Position numbers and translations under genes: made by a program. This document shows positions 44,008 to 46,911 of a stretch of DNA of 46,911 nucleotides, one piece after another. A model generated the notes under the pieces. The model did not search any database, was not told the DNA's origin, and saw only the letters and a program-made list of their open reading frames with translations. Each line of letters opens with the position of its first letter. The stretch's first letter is position 1. The stretch is from assembly GCA_964530165.1 (NCBI GenBank), contig CAZGYE010000007.1:1-46911 (forward strand). Direction: 5' to 3'. The stretch comes from CAZGYE01 sp964530165. GTDB lineage: Bacteria; Planctomycetota; Planctomycetia; Planctomycetales; Planctomycetaceae.

Positions 44008-46671
44008 ATGAGCACGCGTCGTCTTTTTGCATTGCACGCGGCGGCTATTCTCGCCGGCGTGATTCTTGCGACTCCACGGGGTGCCCTGGCGGTCACGGCC
44101 GAGGTCAGGACTGTTGACGGCTCGCCGAGGCTCTTCGTCGACGGCAAGCCAACAGCGCCACTGATGTTTTTCGGCTGGGCTTCCGGCGCGCGACCCTACA
44201 CTTTCGTCCTCGACACCGAGTGGAAGACGTACGGATTTACGTTTACGGCGCCCGAGACGAACGAAGGGCATTTCGGCGTGCACATCCGGCTTGGCGGAAG
44301 CGGTCCCGGCACGGTGTGGATTGACGACGTGCGACTTTATGAAGGCGAGCGCGACGATTCCGCATCTACCAACATGCTCCAGTACGGCGGATGGGAAGGC
44401 GCCAAAGAAGAAGTCGGCCGGGTGTGGCGCCTGTTTACCGATAAGAAACACTACGGTTCACAGGCGGAATGGGACGTCGTTACCGATGTGACGGCACAAG
44501 GTAAACGAGCCTGCCGGCTGATCATCCAGAGCGGCGGGACCTCCACGATGCACTGCCATTTCTACCAGACCGGCATGTCGTCGAAGAAAGGCCAACGCTA
44601 CACATACACCGTCCGGATGAAAGCTGACCGCAAATTCAAAGGCGATCTCTTGGCGCTTCACCACGGACCACCCTGGACGATCTACCCACCGGATGATGCG
44701 AATTCCATCTACCAGAATCAGGTGCGGATGGCAGCGGCCGCCGGCATCCACATCCATTCTTTCGGCATTCCGATGCCGTGGCCTCAGGACGGCGAAAAAC
44801 CGGATTTCAGCGGCGTGGCGAGCGCGTTCGAGGCGACGTTGAAGGCCGATCCGCAGGCGCTTTTCCTTCCCCGTTTTGGCATGTCGGCGCCCGGCTGGTG
44901 GCAAAAGGCCCATCCCGAAGAGTGTCTGACCTTCGACGACGGCCAGACGCGAGGCGAATGTCCCGCCTCGACGTTGTGGCGCGAGACGAGCTTGAAGCAC
45001 CTCCGCGCACTGGTTCGGTTTTGCGAAGACAATTATGGCGATTCCCTCTTGGGTTATCACCCGTGCGGCCAGCACACCGGCGAATGGTTCTACCAGCGCT
45101 CGTGGGAGCCGCGCTTGTCGGGGTTTTCGCAGGCGATGACGGCCGGCTTCAGGCGTTGGCTTAGAAGCCGGTACACGACCGACGAAGCACTTCGCACCGC
45201 CTGGCGCGATCCGCATAGTTCACTCGTCAGCGCTTCGGCGCCCACGGCGGACGAACGTCGCACGACGACGCACGGCCTTTTTCGCGATCCGCAGCGCGAG
45301 CGAAAGGTCCTCGATTTCTACGAGTACAAACAGCTTGCTATGGAAGAGCCGCTGGAAGCAATCGCCCACGCAATCAAGCAAGAGACGGATGGAAAGAAGC
45401 TCGTCACGCTGTTCTACGGCTACTTTTTCGACATGTCCGGTATCCCGTCCGGTCCGCAGATCAGCGGCCACTTGGCTATGGAACGACTGCTGAAGTGCCC
45501 CGATGTTGACATTCTCTGCTCGCCGATTTCCTACTTCGATCGTCAATCGGGAGGGGCGGGGTTGTTCATGACGGCCGTCGATTCGGTGCGCGCAGCCGGG
45601 AAGCTCTGGCTCAACGAAGACGACACACGTACGTACCTGACACCATCCAAGGCCGGCTTCGGTCGTGTGGAAACGCCGCAGCAGACGTTCTGGGTGCATC
45701 AGCGCAACTACGGGCACATCCTGCCTCGTCGTATGGCGTGCTGGTATATGGATCTCGGCGGAATCGGCTGGCTGAACGGCCAAGACGTCTGGGACAACAT
45801 CGGGAAGCTCAAGCAGCACTATGACGCCAACATTGCCCGGCCAGCCACGTTCCATCCGGAAGTGGCCGTCATCGTGGACGAACGCTCGCCGTTTGCCATC
45901 GCCTGCACGCGGACCATCATGTATTCCCAGTCCTACGTCTTGCGCAACCGGCTGTATCGGATGGGCGCGCCGATCCGGATGCACTACCTGGGCGATTTGC
46001 TTGCCGGCAAGGTGCCGCCGTCGAAGGTTTACATCTTCCTGAATCCGTTCTATCTCGACCAGGCGTCCCGTGCCGCAATTGCGAAGGCGACCGCAGGGAA
46101 AACAGCCGTCTACTTCTACGGCAGCGGCTTCCTCGGCGACAAGGCTGACGACGCGCTGATCGGCGACTTGATCGGCATGAAGGTTTTCCGTATCGACGTG
46201 GCCAAGGCGCAAGCAACCTTTGTCAAGAACGACAGCCCGCTGTTGGACAATCTTTCTGACGAGCCGTTTGGCAGCCGGACGAAGCTCTCGCCGCTCTGGA
46301 CCGTTTTAGCGGGCGCCGGGATCAAGCCATTGGCCACGCTTCCGGGTGGTCAAGTTTTAGTCGCGGCCAAGCAAGACTCGAATGGGCTGCGAATCTACAT
46401 CGGAACGACCGACGCGCCGGCGGCTTTCTTGAGAAATGTCTTGAAGGTCTCGGGCGTCCACATCTATGTCGACTCCAACGACGTGATCAGCGCCGATGAT
46501 TCCTTTTTGGCGCTCACGGCCACCGACGGCGGCACCAAGCACGTCACGCTGCCTAAACCAAGGATCGTCCGTGATCTGTTCGACGGACACGTGGTCGGCG
46601 AGAACATCCGCAACTTCGAGGTGCGTATGGTCCAAGGCGAGACGCGTCTGTTCGTACTGTCGGCACGTTGA
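44008..46671 (+). CDS. Secreted GH42-like glycoside hydrolase
   Basis: 887 residues from the ATG at 44008; the N-terminus STRRLFALHAAAILAGVILA is a signal peptide. The first ~260 residues include a jelly-roll-like region (GTVWIDDVRLYEGE, YTYTVRMKADRKF). The central barrel has GEWFYQRSWEPRLSGFS, where the E after QHTG is a candidate acid/base, and LWLNEDDTRTYLTP, where E is a candidate nucleophile, as in GH42 beta-galactosidases. A GH42-type beta-galactosidase trimerisation-like domain follows (YIFLNPFYLDQASRAAI). The substrate is not assignable. The open frame extends upstream to 43738, but the signal peptide marks the likely start. Confidence 0.85.
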   Translation: MSTRRLFALHAAAILAGVILATPRGALAVTAEVRTVDGSPRLFVDGKPTAPLMFFGWASGARPYTFVLDTEWKTYGFTFTAPETNEGHFGVHIRLGGSGPGTVWIDDVRLYEGERDDSASTNMLQYGGWEGAKEEVGRVWRLFTDKKHYGSQAEWDVVTDVTAQGKRACRLIIQSGGTSTMHCHFYQTGMSSKKGQRYTYTVRMKADRKFKGDLLALHHGPPWTIYPPDDANSIYQNQVRMAAAAGIHIHSFGIPMPWPQDGEKPDFSGVASAFEATLKADPQALFLPRFGMSAPGWWQKAHPEECLTFDDGQTRGECPASTLWRETSLKHLRALVRFCEDNYGDSLLGYHPCGQHTGEWFYQRSWEPRLSGFSQAMTAGFRRWLRSRYTTDEALRTAWRDPHSSLVSASAPTADERRTTTHGLFRDPQRERKVLDFYEYKQLAMEEPLEAIAHAIKQETDGKKLVTLFYGYFFDMSGIPSGPQISGHLAMERLLKCPDVDILCSPISYFDRQSGGAGLFMTAVDSVRAAGKLWLNEDDTRTYLTPSKAGFGRVETPQQTFWVHQRNYGHILPRRMACWYMDLGGIGWLNGQDVWDNIGKLKQHYDANIARPATFHPEVAVIVDERSPFAIACTRTIMYSQSYVLRNRLYRMGAPIRMHYLGDLLAGKVPPSKVYIFLNPFYLDQASRAAIAKATAGKTAVYFYGSGFLGDKADDALIGDLIGMKVFRIDVAKAQATFVKNDSPLLDNLSDEPFGSRTKLSPLWTVLAGAGIKPLATLPGGQVLVAAKQDSNGLRIYIGTTDAPAAFLRNVLKVSGVHIYVDSNDVISADDSFLALTATDGGTKHVTLPKPRIVRDLFDGHVVGENIRNFEVRMVQGETRLFVLSAR

Positions 46672-46754
46672 GACACTGTCTACGTCGTGGATGCCGCGGG
46701 CGGCCGATTTTCCGACACCCCACACTCGGGTGCTCTTGGTGTGAAGCGGGACGG

Positions 46755-46830
46755 TTATGCCACCTTGTCACGGATCGGCAGGGCCGATGACTCGAACAGG
46801 TCGCGGTAGCCGTTGAGATGCTCGTTGTGC
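46755..46830 (-). CDS. C-terminal end of a further minus-strand gene, cut by adapter
   Basis: The last 24 codons before a TAA read HNEHLNGYRDLFESSALPIR plus DKVA. They look like genuine coding sequence. The gene is interrupted at 46831 by non-genomic sequence. No product can be assigned. Confidence 0.4.
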
Positions 46831-46911
46831 AGATCGGAAGAGCGTCGGGTAGGGAAAGGTTGGGCCCTTAGGTGTTTGGTGGTGTGGTGGTGGGATCGAT
46901 ACGGAAGAAAA
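46831..46911. other. Illumina adapter read-through and noise at contig end
   Basis: From 46831 the bases match the TruSeq adapter (AGATCGGAAGAGCGTCG, one mismatch, then GTAGGGAAAG). The following ~53 bases are low-complexity G/T-rich noise. This part is not genomic. Confidence 0.9.

Overview
The window looks like a contig end from an uncultured planctomycete (Planctomycetota, Pirellulales-like). This is inferred from its high GC, the DUF1080 (3-keto-disaccharide hydrolase) protein, a Gfo/Idh/MocA oxidoreductase with a twin-arginine-type leader, DUF1559-type motifs, very long secreted proteins of unknown function, and many short palindromic repeats inside genes. No rRNA, tRNA, CRISPR array, transposase or phage gene was found. 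The last 81 bases match an Illumina adapter followed by noise, so the genomic sequence ends near 46830.

Layout. 1-5115 (minus): a chaperone-like operon of a GrpE-like protein, a short Hsp70 without a C-terminal lid, and a protein (cut by the window edge) with two degenerate J-like segments, zinc ribbons and fibronectin III. 5147-9926: a secreted-type oxidoreductase, divergent from a GH13_18 sugar phosphorylase and a GT4 glycosyltransferase. 10176-22209: two giant secreted, membrane-anchored proteins built from three paralogous units; two of these units are fused in one 8.5-kb ORF that has an internal signal peptide and is full of palindromic repeats. 22358-23978: ECF-like sigma factor, zinc-finger anti-sigma factor and a DUF1080 protein. 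24041-29865: YjbQ, alpha/beta hydrolase, amidohydrolase, rhodanese, a PD-(D/E)XK-like protein, an ExeA-like ATPase and a small membrane protein. 30008-35817: DapB, a lipoprotein phosphodiesterase with a LecA-like domain, a metallophosphoesterase and a conserved unknown. 36015-41806: thiamine-binding protein, flavin reductase, the GlcD-GlcE-GlcF glycolate oxidase subunits, and TadA with a coupled 57-codon gene. 42487-46671: SIMPL-like protein, small membrane protein, a gene remnant and a GH42-like glycosidase.

How they may work together (inference): the three chaperone-like genes have the composition of a dedicated Hsp70 machine. The phosphorylase and GT4 suggest synthesis or turnover of a glucosylated compatible solute. 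GlcD, GlcE and GlcF oxidise glycolate. The giant proteins, sigma/anti-sigma pair and DUF1080 protein are co-oriented and may form a cell-envelope module of unknown role. The most notable observations are the divergent Hsp70 system, the three-unit giant protein family with its repeat-marked fusion point, and identical repeats translated in different frames of one gene.
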